DNA of 64,000 nucleotides, taken from contig NW_027478160.1 in assembly GCF_051020975.1 (NCBI RefSeq), forward strand, positions 17,940,001 to 18,004,000, in the 5' to 3' direction. Every line of letters starts with the position of its first letter. Position 1 is the first letter of the stretch. Below are positions 1-13,036 of this stretch, in pieces. The DNA comes from Osmia lignaria lignaria (lineage: Eukaryota; Arthropoda; Insecta; Hymenoptera; Megachilidae). A model generated the notes under the pieces. The model searched no databases. It was not told the origin of the DNA and saw only the letters and a program-made list of their open reading frames with translations. The translations under genes were made by a program, and so were the position numbers.

Positions 1-162
1 TATTATGTTGGTGCGGCTTCGGAACTTTTAAATATCTTGATATATCTCGAGAACTACGCATCTGATCAAAAAATATCATAGAACATAAAAAGTAGGAAAC
101 TTAATTCTCTACAAAAAAGGTCTCTTAACATTTTGCCATAGCTGGCTTCGTTTCCGAGATAT
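1..162 (+). repeat. Partial monomer at left edge (m161-m322)
   Basis: The window opens inside a monomer at TATTATGTTGG, which corresponds to m161. The alpha-type 3' half and A-rich linker follow, up to the next TTGCAG at 163. The array therefore continues beyond the left edge. Confidence 0.95.
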
Positions 163-2094
163 TTGCAGATTTATCTCGAGGGAAGGGGCCTGACGGACAT
201 ATTTCGAGATATTTCTTCTTCTTGTTGTTCTTCTTCTGCACAGCTAAGCTGGAAGTGGCTTTTGCGGCTCGCACTAGTGCAGAGTTATCTCAAAGAAAGG
301 GGCCACGGTGTTTCTGTATCTCTATTATGTTGGTGCGGCTTCGGAACTTTTAAATATCTTGATATATCTCGAGATCTACGCATCTGATCAAAAAATATCA
401 TAGAACATAAAAAGTAGGAAACTTAATTCTCTACAACAAAGGTCTCTTAACATTTTGCCATAGCTCGCTTCGTTTCCGAGATATTTGCAGATTTATCTCG
501 AGGGAAGGGGCCTGGCGGACATATTTCGAGATATTTCTTCTTCTTGTTGTTCTTCTTCTGCACAGCTAAGCTGGAAGTGGCATTTGCGGCTCGCACTAGT
601 GCAGAGTTATCTCAAAGAAAGGGGCCACGGTGTTTCTGGATCTCTATTATGTTGGTGCGGCTTCGGAACTTTTAAATATCTCGATATATCTCGAAAACTA
701 CGCTTCTGATCAAAAAATATCATAGAACATAAATTGTAGGAAACATAATTCTCTACAAAAAAGGTCTCTTAACATTTTGCCATAGCTCGTTTCGTTTCCG
801 AGATATTTGCAGATATATCTCAAGGGAAGGGGCCTGACGGACATATTTCGAGATATTTCTTCTTATTGTTGTTCTTCTTCTGCACAGCTAAGCTGGAAGT
901 GGCATTTGCAGCTCGCAATAGTGCAGAGTTATCTCAAAGAAAGGGGCCACGGTGTTTCTGTATCTCTATTATGTTGGTGCAGCTTCGGAACTTTTAAATA
1001 TCTTGATATATCTCGAGAACTACGCATCTGATCAAAAAATATCATGGAACATAAAAAGTAGAAAACTTAATTCTCTACAAAAAAGGTCTCTTAACATTTT
1101 GCCATAGCTCGCTTCGTTTCCGAGATATTTGCAGATTTATCTCAAGGGAAGGGGCCTGACGGACATATTTCGGGATATTTCTTCTTCTTGTTATTCTTCT
1201 TCTGCACAGCTAAGCTGGAAGTGGCATTTGCAGCTCGCAATAGTGCATAGTTATCTCAAAGAAAGGGGCCACGGTGTTTCTGTATCTCTATTATGTTGGT
1301 GCGGCTTCGGAACTTTTAAATATCTTGATATATCTCGAGAACTACGCATCTGATCAAAAAATATCATAGAACATAAAAAGTAGGAAACTTAATTCTCTAC
1401 AAGAAAGGTCTCTTAACATTTTGCCATAGCTCGCTTCGTTTCCGAGATATTTGCAGATTTGTCTCAAGGGAAGGGGCCTGACGGACATATTTCGTGTTAT
1501 TTCTCCTTCTTGTTGTTCTTCTTCTGCACAGCTAAGCTGGAAGTGGCATTTGCAGCTCGCAATAGTGCAGAGTTATCTCAAAGAAAGGGGCCACGGTGTT
1601 TCTGTATCTCTATTATGCTGGTGCGGCTTCGGAACTTTTAAATATCTTGATATATCTCGAGAACAACGCATCTGATCAAAAAATATCATAGAACATAAAA
1701 AGTAGAAAACTCAATTCTCTACAACAAAGGTCTCTTAACATTTTGCCATAGCTCGCTTCGTTTCCGAGATATTTGCAGATTTATCTCGAGGGAAGGGGCC
1801 TGACGGACATATTTCGAGATATTTCTTCTTCTTGTTGTTCTTCTTCTGCACAGCTAAGCTGGAAGTGGCATTTGCGGCTCGCACTAGTGCAGAGTTATCT
1901 CGAAGAAAGGGGCCACGGTGTTTCTGTATCTCTATTATGTTGGTGCGGCTTCGGAACTTTTAAATATCTTGATATATCTCGAGAACTACGCATCTGATCA
2001 AAAAATATCATACAACATAAAAAGTAGGAAACTTAATTCTCTACAAGAAAGGTCTCTTAACATTTTGCCATAGCTCGCTTGGTTTCCGAGATAT
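163..2094 (+). repeat. Mixed block of six monomers
   Basis: The first two copies (163, 485) are R-type with CGAGG at m16; the second ends in a beta 3' half with an AATTGTAGG linker. The copies at 807 (TTCTTATTGTTG tract, linker CATGGAAC and GTAGAAAAC) and 1129 (GTGCATAG) form a pair that recurs at 2417/2739 and 3383/3705. The copies at 163 and 485 match those at 9820 and 10142. The copy at 1773 is again R-type with CGAGG. No gene is present. Confidence 0.85.
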
Positions 2095-4026
2095 TTGCAG
2101 ATTTATCTCAAGGGATGGGGCCTGACGGACATATTTCGAGATATTTCTTCTTCTTGTTGTTATTCTTCTGCACAGCTAAGCTGGAAGTGGCATTTGCAGC
2201 TCGCAATAGTGCAGAGTTATCGCAAAGAAAGGGGCCACGGTGTTTCTGTATCTCTAGTATGTTGGTGCGGCTTCGGAACTTTTAAATATCTTGATATATC
2301 TCGAGAACTACGCATCTGATCAAAAAATATCATAGAACATAAAAAGTAGGAAACTTAATTCTCTACAACAAAGGTCTCTTAACATTTTGCCATAGCTCGC
2401 TTCGTTTCCGAGATATTTGCAGATTTATCTCAAGGGAAGGGGCCTGACGGACATATTTCGAGATATTTCTTCTTATTGTTGTTCTTCTTCTGCACAGCTA
2501 AGCTGGAAGTGGCATTTGCAGCTCGCAATAGTGCAGAGTTATCTCAAAGAAAGGGGCCACGGTGTTTCTGTATCTCTATTATGTTGGTGCAGCTTCGGAA
2601 CTTTTAAATATCTTGATATATCTCGAGAACTACGCATCTGATCAAAAAATATCATGGAACATAAAAAGTAGAAAACTTAATTCTCTACAAAAAAGGTCTC
2701 TTAACATTTTGCCATAGCTCGCTTCGTTTCCGAGATATTTGCAGATTTATCTCAAGGGAAGGGGCCTGACGGACATATTTCGAGATATTTCTTCTTCTTG
2801 TTGTTCTTCTTCTGCACAGCTAAGCTGGAAGTGGCATTTGCAGCTCGCAATAGTGCATAGTTATCTCAAAGAAAGGGGCCACGGTGTTTCTGTATCTCTA
2901 TTATGTTGGTGCGGCTTCGGAACTTTTAAATATCTTGATATATCTCGAGAACTACGCATCTGATCAAAAAATATCATAGAACATAAAAAGTAGGAAACTT
3001 AATTCTCTACAAGAAAGGTCTCTTAACATTTTGCCATAGCTCGCTTCGTTTCCGAGATATTTGCAGATTTATCTCAAGGGAAGGGGCCTGACGGACATAT
3101 TTCGAGATATTTCTTCTTCTTGTTGTTATTCTTCTGCACAGCTAAGCTGGAAGTGGCATTTGCAGCTCGCAATAGTGCAGAGTTATCGCAAAGAAAGGGG
3201 CCACGGTGTTTCTGTATCTCTAGTATGTTGGTGCGGCTTCGGAACTTTTAAATATCTTGATATATCTCGAGAACTACGCATCTGATCAAAAAATATCATA
3301 GAACATAAAAAGTAGGAAACTTAATTCTCTACAACAAAGGTCTCTTAACATTTTGCCATAGCTCGCTTCGTTTCCGAGATATTTGCAGATTTATCTCAAG
3401 GGAAGGGGCCTGACGGACATATTTCGAGATATTTCTTCTTATTGTTGTTCTTCTTCTGCACAGCTAAGCTGGAAGTGGCATTTGCAGCTCGCAATAGTGC
3501 AGAGTTATCTCAAAGAAAGGGGCCACGGTGTTTCTGTATCTCTATTATGTTGGTGCAGCTTCGGAACTTTTAAATATCTTGATATATCTCGAGAACTACG
3601 CATCTGATCAAAAAATATCATGGAACATAAAAAGTAGAAAACTTAATTCTCTACAAAAAAGGTCTCTTAACATTTTGCCATAGCTCGCTTCGTTTCCGAG
3701 ATATTTGCAGATTTATCTCAAGGGAAGGGGCCTGACGGACATATTTCGAGATATTTCTTCTTCTTGTTGTTCTTCTTCTGCACAGCTAAGCTGGAAGTGG
3801 CATTTGCAGCTCGCAATAGTGCATAGTTATCTCAAAGAAAGGGGCCACGGTGTTTCTGTATCTCTATTATGTTGGTGCGGCTTCGGAACTTTTAAATATC
3901 TTGATATATCTCGAGAACTACGCATCTGATCAAAAAATATCATAGAACATAAAAAGTAGGAAACTTAATTCTCTACAAGAAAGGTCTCTTAACATTTTGT
4001 CATAGCTCGCTTCGTTTCCGAGATAT
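2095..4026 (+). repeat. Trimer duplication, 2 x 966 bp
   Basis: Three distinguishable monomers (2095, 2417, 2739) are followed by near-copies (3061, 3383, 3705). Linked markers are TTGTTATTCTTC with TTATCGCAAAG and CTCTAGTATG in the first, TTATTGTTG with GGTGCAGCTTC in the second, and GTGCATAGTT in the third. The copies differ at a few bases, for example GGATGGGG at 2114 versus GGAAGGGG in the later copy. Confidence 0.88.
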
Positions 4027-6924
4027 TTGCAGATTTATCTCAAGGGAAGGGGCCTGACGGACATATTTCGAGATATTTCTTCTTCTTGTTGTTCTTCTTC
4101 TGCACAGCTAAACTGGAAGTGGCATTTCCAGCTCGCAATAGTGCAGAGTTATCTCAAAGAAAGGGTCCACGGTGTTTCTGTATCTCTATTATGTTGGTGC
4201 GGCCTCGGAACTTTTAAATATCTTGATATATCTCGAGAACTACGCATCTGATCAAAAAATATCATAGAACATAAAAAGTAGGAAACTTAATTCTCTACAA
4301 GAAAGGTCTCTTAACATTTTGTCATAGCTCGCTTCGTTTCCGAGATATTTGCAGATCTATCTCAAGGGAAGGGGCCTGACGGACATATTTCGAGATATTT
4401 CTTCTTATTGTTGTTCTTCTTCTGCACAGCTAAGCTGGAAGTGGCATTTGCAGGTTGCAATAGTGCAGAGTTATCTCAAAGAAAGGGGCCACGGTGTTTC
4501 TGTATCTCTATTATGTTGGTGCAGCTTCGGAACTTTTAAATATCTTGATATATCTCGAGAACTACGCATCTGATCAAAAAATATCATGGAACATAAAAAG
4601 TAGAAAACTTAATTCTCTACAAAAAAGGTCTCTTAACATTTTGCCATAGCTCGCTTCGTTTCCGAGATATTTGCAGATCTATCTCAAGGGATGGGGCCTG
4701 ACGGACATATTTCGAGATATTTCTTCTTCTTGTTGTTCTTCTTCTGCACATCTAAGCTGGAAGTGGCATTTGCAGCTCGCAATAGTGCAGTGTTATCTCA
4801 AAGAAAGCGGCCACGGTGTTTCTGTACCTCTATTATGTTGGTGCAGCTTCGGAACTTTTAAATATCTTGATATATCTCGAGATCTACGCATCTGATCAAA
4901 AAATATCATAGAACATAAAAAGTAGGAAACTTAATTCTCTACAACAAAGGTCTCTTAACATTTTGCCATAGCTCGCTTCGTTTCCGAGATATTTGCAGAT
5001 TTATCTCGAGGGAAGGGGCCTGACGGACATATTTCGAGATATTTCTTCTTCTTGTTGTTCTTCTTCTGCACAGCTAAGCTGGAAGTGGCATTTGCGGCTC
5101 GCACTAGTGCAGAGTTATCTCAAAGAAAGGGGCCACGGTGTTTCTGGATCTCTATTATGTTGGTGCGGCTTCGGAACTTTTAAATATCTCGATATATCTC
5201 GAAAACTACGCTTCTGATCAAAAAATATCATAGAACATAAATTGTAGGAAACATAATTCTCTACGAAAAAGGTCTCTTAACATTTTGCCATAGCTCGTTT
5301 CGTTTCCGAGATATTTGCAGATATATCTCAAGGGAAGGGGCCTGACGGACATATTTCGAGATATTTCTTCTTCTTGTTGTTCTTCTTCTGCACATCTAAG
5401 CTGGAAGTGGCATTTGCAGCTCGCAATAGTGCAGAGTTATCTCAAAGAAAGCGGCCACGGTGTTTCTGTACCTCTATTATGTTGGTGCAGCTTCGGAACT
5501 TTTAAATATCTTGATATATCTCGAGATCTACGCATCTGATCAAAAAATATCATAGAACATGAAAAGTAGGAAACTTAATTCTCTACAAAAAAGGTCTCTT
5601 AACATTTTGCCATAGCTCGCTTCGTTTCCGATATATTTGCAGATTTATCTCAAGGGAAGGGGCCTAACGGACATATTTCGTGATATTTCTTCTTCTTGTT
5701 GTTCTTCTTCTGCACAGCTAAACTGGAAGTGGCATTTCCAGCTCGCAATAGTGCAGAGTTATCTCAAAGAAAGGGGCCACGGTGTTTCTGTATCTCTATT
5801 ATGTTGGTGCGGCTTCGGAACTTTTAAATATCTTGATATATCTCGAGAACTACGCATCTGATCAAAAAATATCATAGAACATAACTTGTAGGAAACTTAA
5901 TTCTCTACAAAAAAGGTCTCTTAACATTATGCCATAGCTCGCTTCGTTTCCGAGATATTTGCTGATTTATCTCAAGGGAAGGGGCCTGACGGACATATTT
6001 CGAGATATTTCTTCTTCTTGTTGTTCTTCTTCTGCACAGCTAAACTGGAAGTGGCATTTCCAGCTCGCAATAGTGCAGAGTTATCTCAAAGAATGGGGCC
6101 ACGGTGTTTCTGTATCTCTATTATGTTGGTGCGGCTTCGGATCTTTTAAATATCTCGATATATCTCGAAAACTACGCTTCTGATCAAGAAATATCATAGA
6201 ACATAAATTGTAGGAAACATAATTCTCTACAAAAAAGGTCTCTTAACATTTTGCCATAGCTCGCTTCGTTTCCGAGATATTTACAGATTTATCTCAAGGG
6301 AAGGGGCCTGACGGACATATTTCGAGATATTTCTTCTTCTTGTTGTTCTTCTTCTGCACAGCTAAGCTGGAAGTGGCATTTGCAGCTCGCAATAGTGCAG
6401 AGTTATCTCAAAGAAAGCGGCCACGGTGTTTCTGTACCTCTATTATGTTGGTGCAGCTTCGGAACTTTTAAATATCTCGATATATCTCGAAAACTACGCT
6501 TCTGATCAAAAAATATCATAGAACATAAATTGTAGGAAACATAATTCTCTACAAAAAAGGTCTCTTAACATTTTGCCATAGCTCGTTTCGTTTCCGAGAT
6601 ATTTGCAGATATATCTCAAGGGAAGGGGCCTGACGGACATATTTCGAGATATTTCTTCTTCTTGTTGTTCTTCTTCTGCACATGTAAGCTGGAAGTGGCA
6701 TTTGCAGCTCGCAATAGTGCAGAGTTATCTCAAAGAAAGGGGCCACGGTGTTTCTGTATCTCTATTATGCTGGTGCGGCTTCGTAACTTTTAAATATCTT
6801 GTTATATCTCGAGAACTACGCATCTGATCAAAAAATATCATACTACATAAAAAGTAGGAAACTTAATTCGCTACAAGAAAGGTCTCTTAACATTTTGCCA
6901 TAGCTCGCTTCGTTTTCGAGGTAT
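4027..6924 (+). repeat. Mixed block of nine monomers
   Basis: It contains N-type (4027, 5637, 5959), Q-type and R-type (4993) copies. The monomers at 4671 and 5315 share CACATCTAAGC, AAAGCGGCC and CTGTACCTC. The 5315 and 10464 copies also share ACATGAAAAG, and the 4993/5315 pair reappears at 10142/10464. The copy at 6281 has TTACAG instead of TTGCAG, as does the copy at 9176. The copy at 6603 has CACATGTAAGC and CTTGTTATATC. Confidence 0.82.
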
Positions 6925-9497
6925 TTGCAGATTTATCTCAAGGGAAGGGGCCTGACGGACATATTTCGAGATATTTCTTCTTCTTGTTGTTCTTCTTCTG
7001 CACAGCTAAGCTGGAAGTGGCATTTGCAGCTCGCAATAGTGCATAGTTATCTCAAAGAAAGGGGCCACGGTGTTTCTGTATCTCTATTATGTTGGTGCGG
7101 CTTCGGAACTTTTAAATATCTTGATATATCTCGAGAACTACGCATCTGATCAAAAAATATCATAGAACATAAAAAGTAGGAAACTTAATTGTCTACAAAA
7201 AAGGTCTCTTAACATTTTGCCATAGCTCGCTTCGTTTCCGAGATATTTGCAGATTTATCTCAAGGGAAGGGGCCTAACGGACATATTTCGTGATATTTCA
7301 TCTTCTTGTTGTTCTTCTTCTGCACAGCTAAACCGGAAGTGGCATTTCCAGCTCGCAATAGTGCAGAGTTATCTCAAAGAAAGGGGCCACGGTGTTTCTG
7401 TATCTCTATTATGTTGGTGCGGCTTCGGAACTTTTAAATATCTTGATATATCTCGAGAACTACGCATCTGATCAAAAAATATCATAGAACATAACTTGTA
7501 GGAAACTTAATTCTCTACAAAAAAGGTCTCTTAACATTATGCCATAGCTCGCTTCGTTTCCGAGATATTTGCTGATTTATCTCAAGGGAAGGGGCCTGAC
7601 GGACATATTTCGAGATATTTCTTCTTCTTGTTGTTCTTCTTCTGCACAGCTAAACTGGAAGTGGCATTTCCAGCTCGCAATAGTGCAGAGTTATCTCAAA
7701 GAATGGGGCCACGGTGTTTCTGTATCTCTATTATGTTGGTGCGGCTTCGGATCTTTTAAATATCTCGATATATCTCGAAAACTACGCTTCTGATCAAGAA
7801 ATATCATAGAACATAAAAAGTAGGAAACTTTATTCTCTACAAAAAAGGTCTCTTAACATTTTGCCATAGCTCGCTTCGTTTCCGAGATATTTGCAGATTT
7901 ATCTCGAGGGAAGGGGCCTGACGGACATATTTCGAGATATTTCTTCTTCTTGTTGTTCTTCAGCACAGCTAAGCTGGAAGTGGCATTTGCAGCTCGCAAT
8001 AGTGCAGAGTTATCTCAAAGAAAGGGTCCACGGTGTTTCTGTATCTCTATTATGTTGGTGCGGCTTCGGAACTTTTAAATATCTTGATATATCTCGAGAA
8101 CTACGCATCTAATCAAAAAATATCATAGAACATAAAAAGTAGGAAACTTAATTCTCTACAAGAAAGGTCTCTTAACATTTTGCCATAGCTCGCTTGGTTT
8201 CGGAGGTATTTGCAGATTTATCTCAAGGGAAGGGGCCTGACGGACATATTTCGAGATATTTCTTCTTCTTGTTGTTCTTCTTCTGCACAGCTAAGCTGGA
8301 AGTGGCATTTGCAGCTCGCAATAGTGCATAGTTATCTCAAAGAAAGGGGCCACGGTGTTTCTGTATCTCTATTATGTTGGTGCGGCTTCGGAACTTTTAA
8401 ATATCTTGATATATCTCGAGAACTACGCATCTGATCAAAAAATATCATAGAACATAAAAAGTAGGAAACTTAATTGTCTACAAAAAAGGTCTCTTAACAT
8501 TTTGCCATAGCTCGCTTCGTTTCCGAGATATTTGCAGATTTATCTCAAGGGAAGGGGCCTAACGGACATATTTCGTGATATTTCTTCTTCTTGTTGTTCT
8601 TCTTCTGCACAGCTAAACTGGAAGTGGCATTTCCAGCTCGCAATAGTGCAGAGTTATCTCAAAGAAAGGGGCCACGGTGTTTCTGTATCTCTATTATGTT
8701 GGTGCGGCTTCGGAACTTTTAAATATCTTGATATATCTCGAGAACTACGCATCTGATCAAAAAATATCATAGAACATAACTTGTAGGAAACTTAATTCTC
8801 TACAAAAAAGGTCTCTTAACATTATGCCATAGCTCGCTTCGTTTCCGAGATATTTGCTGATTTATCTCAAGGGAAGGGGCCTGACGGACATATTTCGAGA
8901 TATTTCTTCTTCTTGTTGTTCTTCTTCTGCACAGCTAAACTGGAAGTGGCATTTCCAGCTCGCAATAGTGCAGAGTTATCTCAAAGAATGGGGCCACGGT
9001 GTTTCTGTATCTCTATTATGTTGGTGCGGCTTCGGATCTTTTAAATATCTCGATATATCTCGAAAACTACGCTTCTGATCAAGAAATATCATAGAACATA
9101 AATTGTAGGAAACATAATTCTCTACAAAAAAGGTCTCTTAACATTTTGCCATAGCTCGCTTCGTTTCCGAGATATTTACAGATTTATCTCAAGGGAAGGG
9201 GCCTGACGGACATATTTCGAGATATTTCTTCTTCTTGTTGTTCTTCTTCTGCACAGCTAAGCTGGAAGTGGCATTTGCAGCTCGCAATAGTGCAGAGTTA
9301 TCTCAAAGAAAGCGGCCACGGTGTTTCTGTACCTCTATTATGTTGGTGCAGCTTCGGAACTTTTAAATATCTTGATATATCTCGAGATCTACGCATCTGA
9401 TCAAAAAATATCATAGAACATAAAAAGTAGGAAACTTAATTCTCTACAAAAAAGGTCTCTTAACATTTTGCCATAGCTCGCTTCGTTTCCGAGATAT
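6925..9497 (+). repeat. Tetramer repeat, two copies (1285 and 1288 bp)
   Basis: The order GTGCATAG-marked Q-type, N-type with CCTAACGG, then N-type with TTGCTG, GAATGGGG and GGATCTTT occurs at 6925/7247/7569 and again at 8210/8532/8854. The fourth monomer differs between copies: 7891 is a 319-bp copy with a triplet deletion, whereas 9176 has TTACAG. The trimer 8532/8854/9176 also resembles 5637/5959/6281, so the block was assembled by overlapping duplications. Confidence 0.83.
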
Positions 9498-11107
9498 TTG
9501 CAGATTTATCTCAAGGGAAGGGGCCTAACGGACATATTTCGTGATATTTCTTCTTCTTGTTGTTCTTCTTCTGCACAGCTAAGCTGGAAGTGGCATTTGC
9601 GGCTCGCACTAGTGCAGAGTTATCTCAAAGAAAGGGGCCACGGTGTTTCTGTATCTCTATTATGTTGGTGCGGCTTCGGAACTTTTAAATATCTTGATAT
9701 ATCTCGAGAACTACGCATCTGATCAAAAAATATCATAGAACATAAAAAGTAGGAAACTTAATTCTCTACAAAAAAGGTCTCTTAACATTTTGCCATAGCT
9801 CGCTTCGTTTCCGAGATATTTGCAGATTTATCTCGAGGGAAGGGGCCTGACGGACATATTTCGAGATATTTCTTCTTCTTGTTGTTCTTCTTCTGCACAG
9901 CTAAGCTGGAAGTGGCTTTTGCGGCTCGCACTAGTGCAGAGTTATCTCAAAGAAAGGGGCCACGGTGTTTCTGTATCTCTATTATGTTGGTGCGGCTTCG
10001 GAACTTTTAAATATCTTGATATATCTCGAGATCTACGCATCTGATCAAAAAATATCATAGAACATAAAAAGTAGGAAACTTAATTCTCTACAACAAAGGT
10101 CTCTTAACATTTTGCCATAGCTCGCTTCGTTTCCGAGATATTTGCAGATTTATCTCGAGGGAAGGGGCCTGACGGACATATTTCGAGATATTTCTTCTTC
10201 TTGTTGTTCTTCTTCTGCACAGCTAAGCTGGAAGTGGCATTTGCGGCTCGCACTAGTGCAGAGTTATCTCAAAGAAAGGGGCCACGGTGTTTCTGGATCT
10301 CTATTATGTTGGTGCGGCTTCGGAACTTTTAAATATCTCGATATATCTCGAAAACTACGCTTCTGATCAAAAAATATCATAGAACATAAATTGTAGGAAA
10401 CACAATTCTGTACAAAAAAGGTCTCTGAACATTTTGCCATAGCTCGTTTCGTTTCCGAGATATTTGCAGATATATCTCAAGGGAAGGGGCCTGACGGACA
10501 TATTTCGAGATATTTCTTCTTCTTGTTGTTCTTCTTCTGCACATCTAAGCTGGAAGTGGCATTTGCAGCTCGCAATAGTGCAGAGTTATCTCAAAGAAAG
10601 CGGCCACGGTGTTTCTGTACCTCTATTATGTTGGTGCAGCTTCGGAACTTTTAAATATCTTGATATATCTCGAGATCTACGCATCTGATCAAAGATTATC
10701 ATAGAACATGAAAAGTAGGAAACTTAATTCTCTACAAAAAAGGTCTCTTAACATTTTGCCATAGCTCGCTTCGTTTCCGAGGTATTGGCAGATTTATCTC
10801 AAGGGAAGGGGCCTGACGGACATATTTCGAGATATTTCTTGTTCTTGTTGTTCTTCTTCTGCACAGCTAAGCTGGAAGTGGCATTTGCGGCTCGCACTAG
10901 TGCAGAGTTATCTCAAAGAAAGGGGCCACGGTGTTTCTGTATCTCTATTATGTTGGTGCGGCTTCGTAACTTTTAAATATCTTGTTATATCTCGAGAACT
11001 ACGCATCTGATCAAAAAATATCATACCACATAAAAAGTAGGAAACTTAATTCTCTACAAGAAAGGTCTCTTAACATTTTGCCATAGCTCGCTTCGTTTTC
11101 GAGGTAT
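9498..11107 (+). repeat. Five-monomer block copied from two upstream places
   Basis: The copies at 9820 and 10142 match 163 and 485; those at 10142 and 10464 match 4993 and 5315. The copy at 10786 (TTGGCAG) shares CTTCGTAAC and CTTGTTATATC with the copy at 6603, and both are followed by GTTTTCGAGGTATTTG and a GTGCATAG monomer. Between 10464 and 10786 three monomers present upstream (5637-6602) are missing. Confidence 0.8.
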
Positions 11108-13036
11108 TTGCAGATTTATCTCAAGGGAAGGGGCCTGACGGACATATTTCGAGATATTTCTTCTTCTTGTTGTTCTTCTTCTGCACAGCTAAGCTGGAAG
11201 TGGCATTTGCAGCTCGCAATAGTGCATAGTTATCTCAAAGAAAGGGGCCACGGTGTTTCTGTATCTCTATTATGTTGGTGCGGCTTCGGAACTTTTAAAT
11301 ATCTTGATATATCTCGAGAACTACGCATCTGATCAAAAAATATCATAGAACATAAAAAGTAGGAAACTTAATTGTCTACAAAAAAGGTCTCTTAACATTT
11401 TGCCATAGCTCGCTTCGTTTCCGAGATATTTGCAGATTTATCTCAAGGGAAGGGGCCTAACGGACATATTTCGTGATATTTCTTGTTCTTGTTGTTCTTC
11501 TTCTGCACAGCTAAACTGGAAGTGGCATTTCCAGCTCGCAATAGTGCAGAGTTATCTCAAAGAAAGGGGCCACGGTGTTTCTGTATCTCTATTATGTTGG
11601 TGCGGCTTCGGAACTTTTAAATATCTTGATATATCTCGAGAACTACGCATCTGATCAAAAAATATCATAGAACATAACTTGTAGGAAACTTAATTCTCTA
11701 CAAAAAAGGTCTCTTAACATTTTGCCATAGCTCGCTTCGTTTCCGAGATATTTGCAGATTTATCTCGAGGGAAGGGGCCTGACGGACATATTTCGAGATA
11801 TTTCTTCTTCTTGTTGTTCTTCTTCTGCACAGCTAAGCTGGAAGTGGCTTTTGCGGCTCGCACTAGTGCAGAGTTATCTGAAAGAAAGGGGCCACGGTGT
11901 TTCTGTATCTCTATTATGTTGGTGCGGCTTCGGAACTTTTAAATATCTCGATATATATCGAGAACTACGCATCTGATCAAAAAATATCATAGAACATAAA
12001 AAGTAGGAAACTTAATTCTCTACAAAAAAGGTCTCTTAACATTTTGCCATAGCTCGCTTCGTTTCCGAGATATTTGCATATTTATCTCAAGGGAAGGGGC
12101 CTGACGGACATATTTCGAGATATTTCTTCTTCTTGTTGTTCTTCTTCTGCACAGCTAAACTGGAAGTGGCATTTCCAGCTCGCAATAGTGCAGAGTTATC
12201 TCAAAGAAAGGGGCCACGGTGTTTCTGTATCTCTATTATGTTGGTGCGGCTTCGGAACTTTTAAATATCTTGATATATCTCGAGAACTACGCATCTGATC
12301 AAAAAATATCATAGAACATAACTTGTAGGAAACTTAATTCTCTACAAAAAAGGTCTCTAAACATTATGCCATAGCTCGCTTCGTTTCCGAGGTATTTGCT
12401 GATTTATCTCAAGGGAAGGGGCCTGACGGACATATTTCGAGATATTTCTTCTTCTTGTTGTTCTTCTTCTGCACAGCTAAACTGGAAGTGGCATTTCCAG
12501 CTCGCAATAGTGCAGAGTTATCTCAAAGAATGGGGCCACGGTGTTTCTGTATCTCTATTATGTTGGTGCGGCTTCGGATCTTTTAAATATCTCGATATAT
12601 CTCGAAAACTACGCTTCTGATCAAGAAATATCATAGAACATAAAAAGTAGGAAACTTAATTCTCTACAAAAAAGGTCTCTTAACATTTTGCCATAGCTCG
12701 CTTCGTTTCCGAGATATTTGCAGATTTATCTCGAGGGAAGGGGCCTGACGGACATATTTCGAGATATTTCTTCTTCTTGTTGTTCTTCTGCACAGCTAAG
12801 CTGGAAGTGGCATTTGCAGCTCGCAATAGTGCAGAGTTATCTCAAAGAAAGGGTCCACGGTGTTTCTGTATCTCTATTATGTTGGTGCGGCTTCGGAACT
12901 TTTAAATATCTTGATATATCTCGAGAACTACGCATCTAATCAAAAAATATCATAGAACATAAAAAGTAGGAAACTTAATTCTCTACAAGAAAGGTCTCTT
13001 AACATTTTGCCATAGCTCGCTTGGTTTCGGAGATAT
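11108..13036 (+). repeat. Mixed six-monomer block leading into the 6-mer HOR
   Basis: The copies at 11108 and 11430 match 6925 and 7247. The copy at 11752 has GTGGCTTTTG (m98 T) and GATATATATCG. The copies at 12396 (TTGCTG, GGATCTTT, ATCAAGAAAT) and 12718 (319 bp, AGGGTCCACGG, CATCTAATC) match 7569 and 7891 and also start the ordered series that continues into 13037. Confidence 0.8.
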
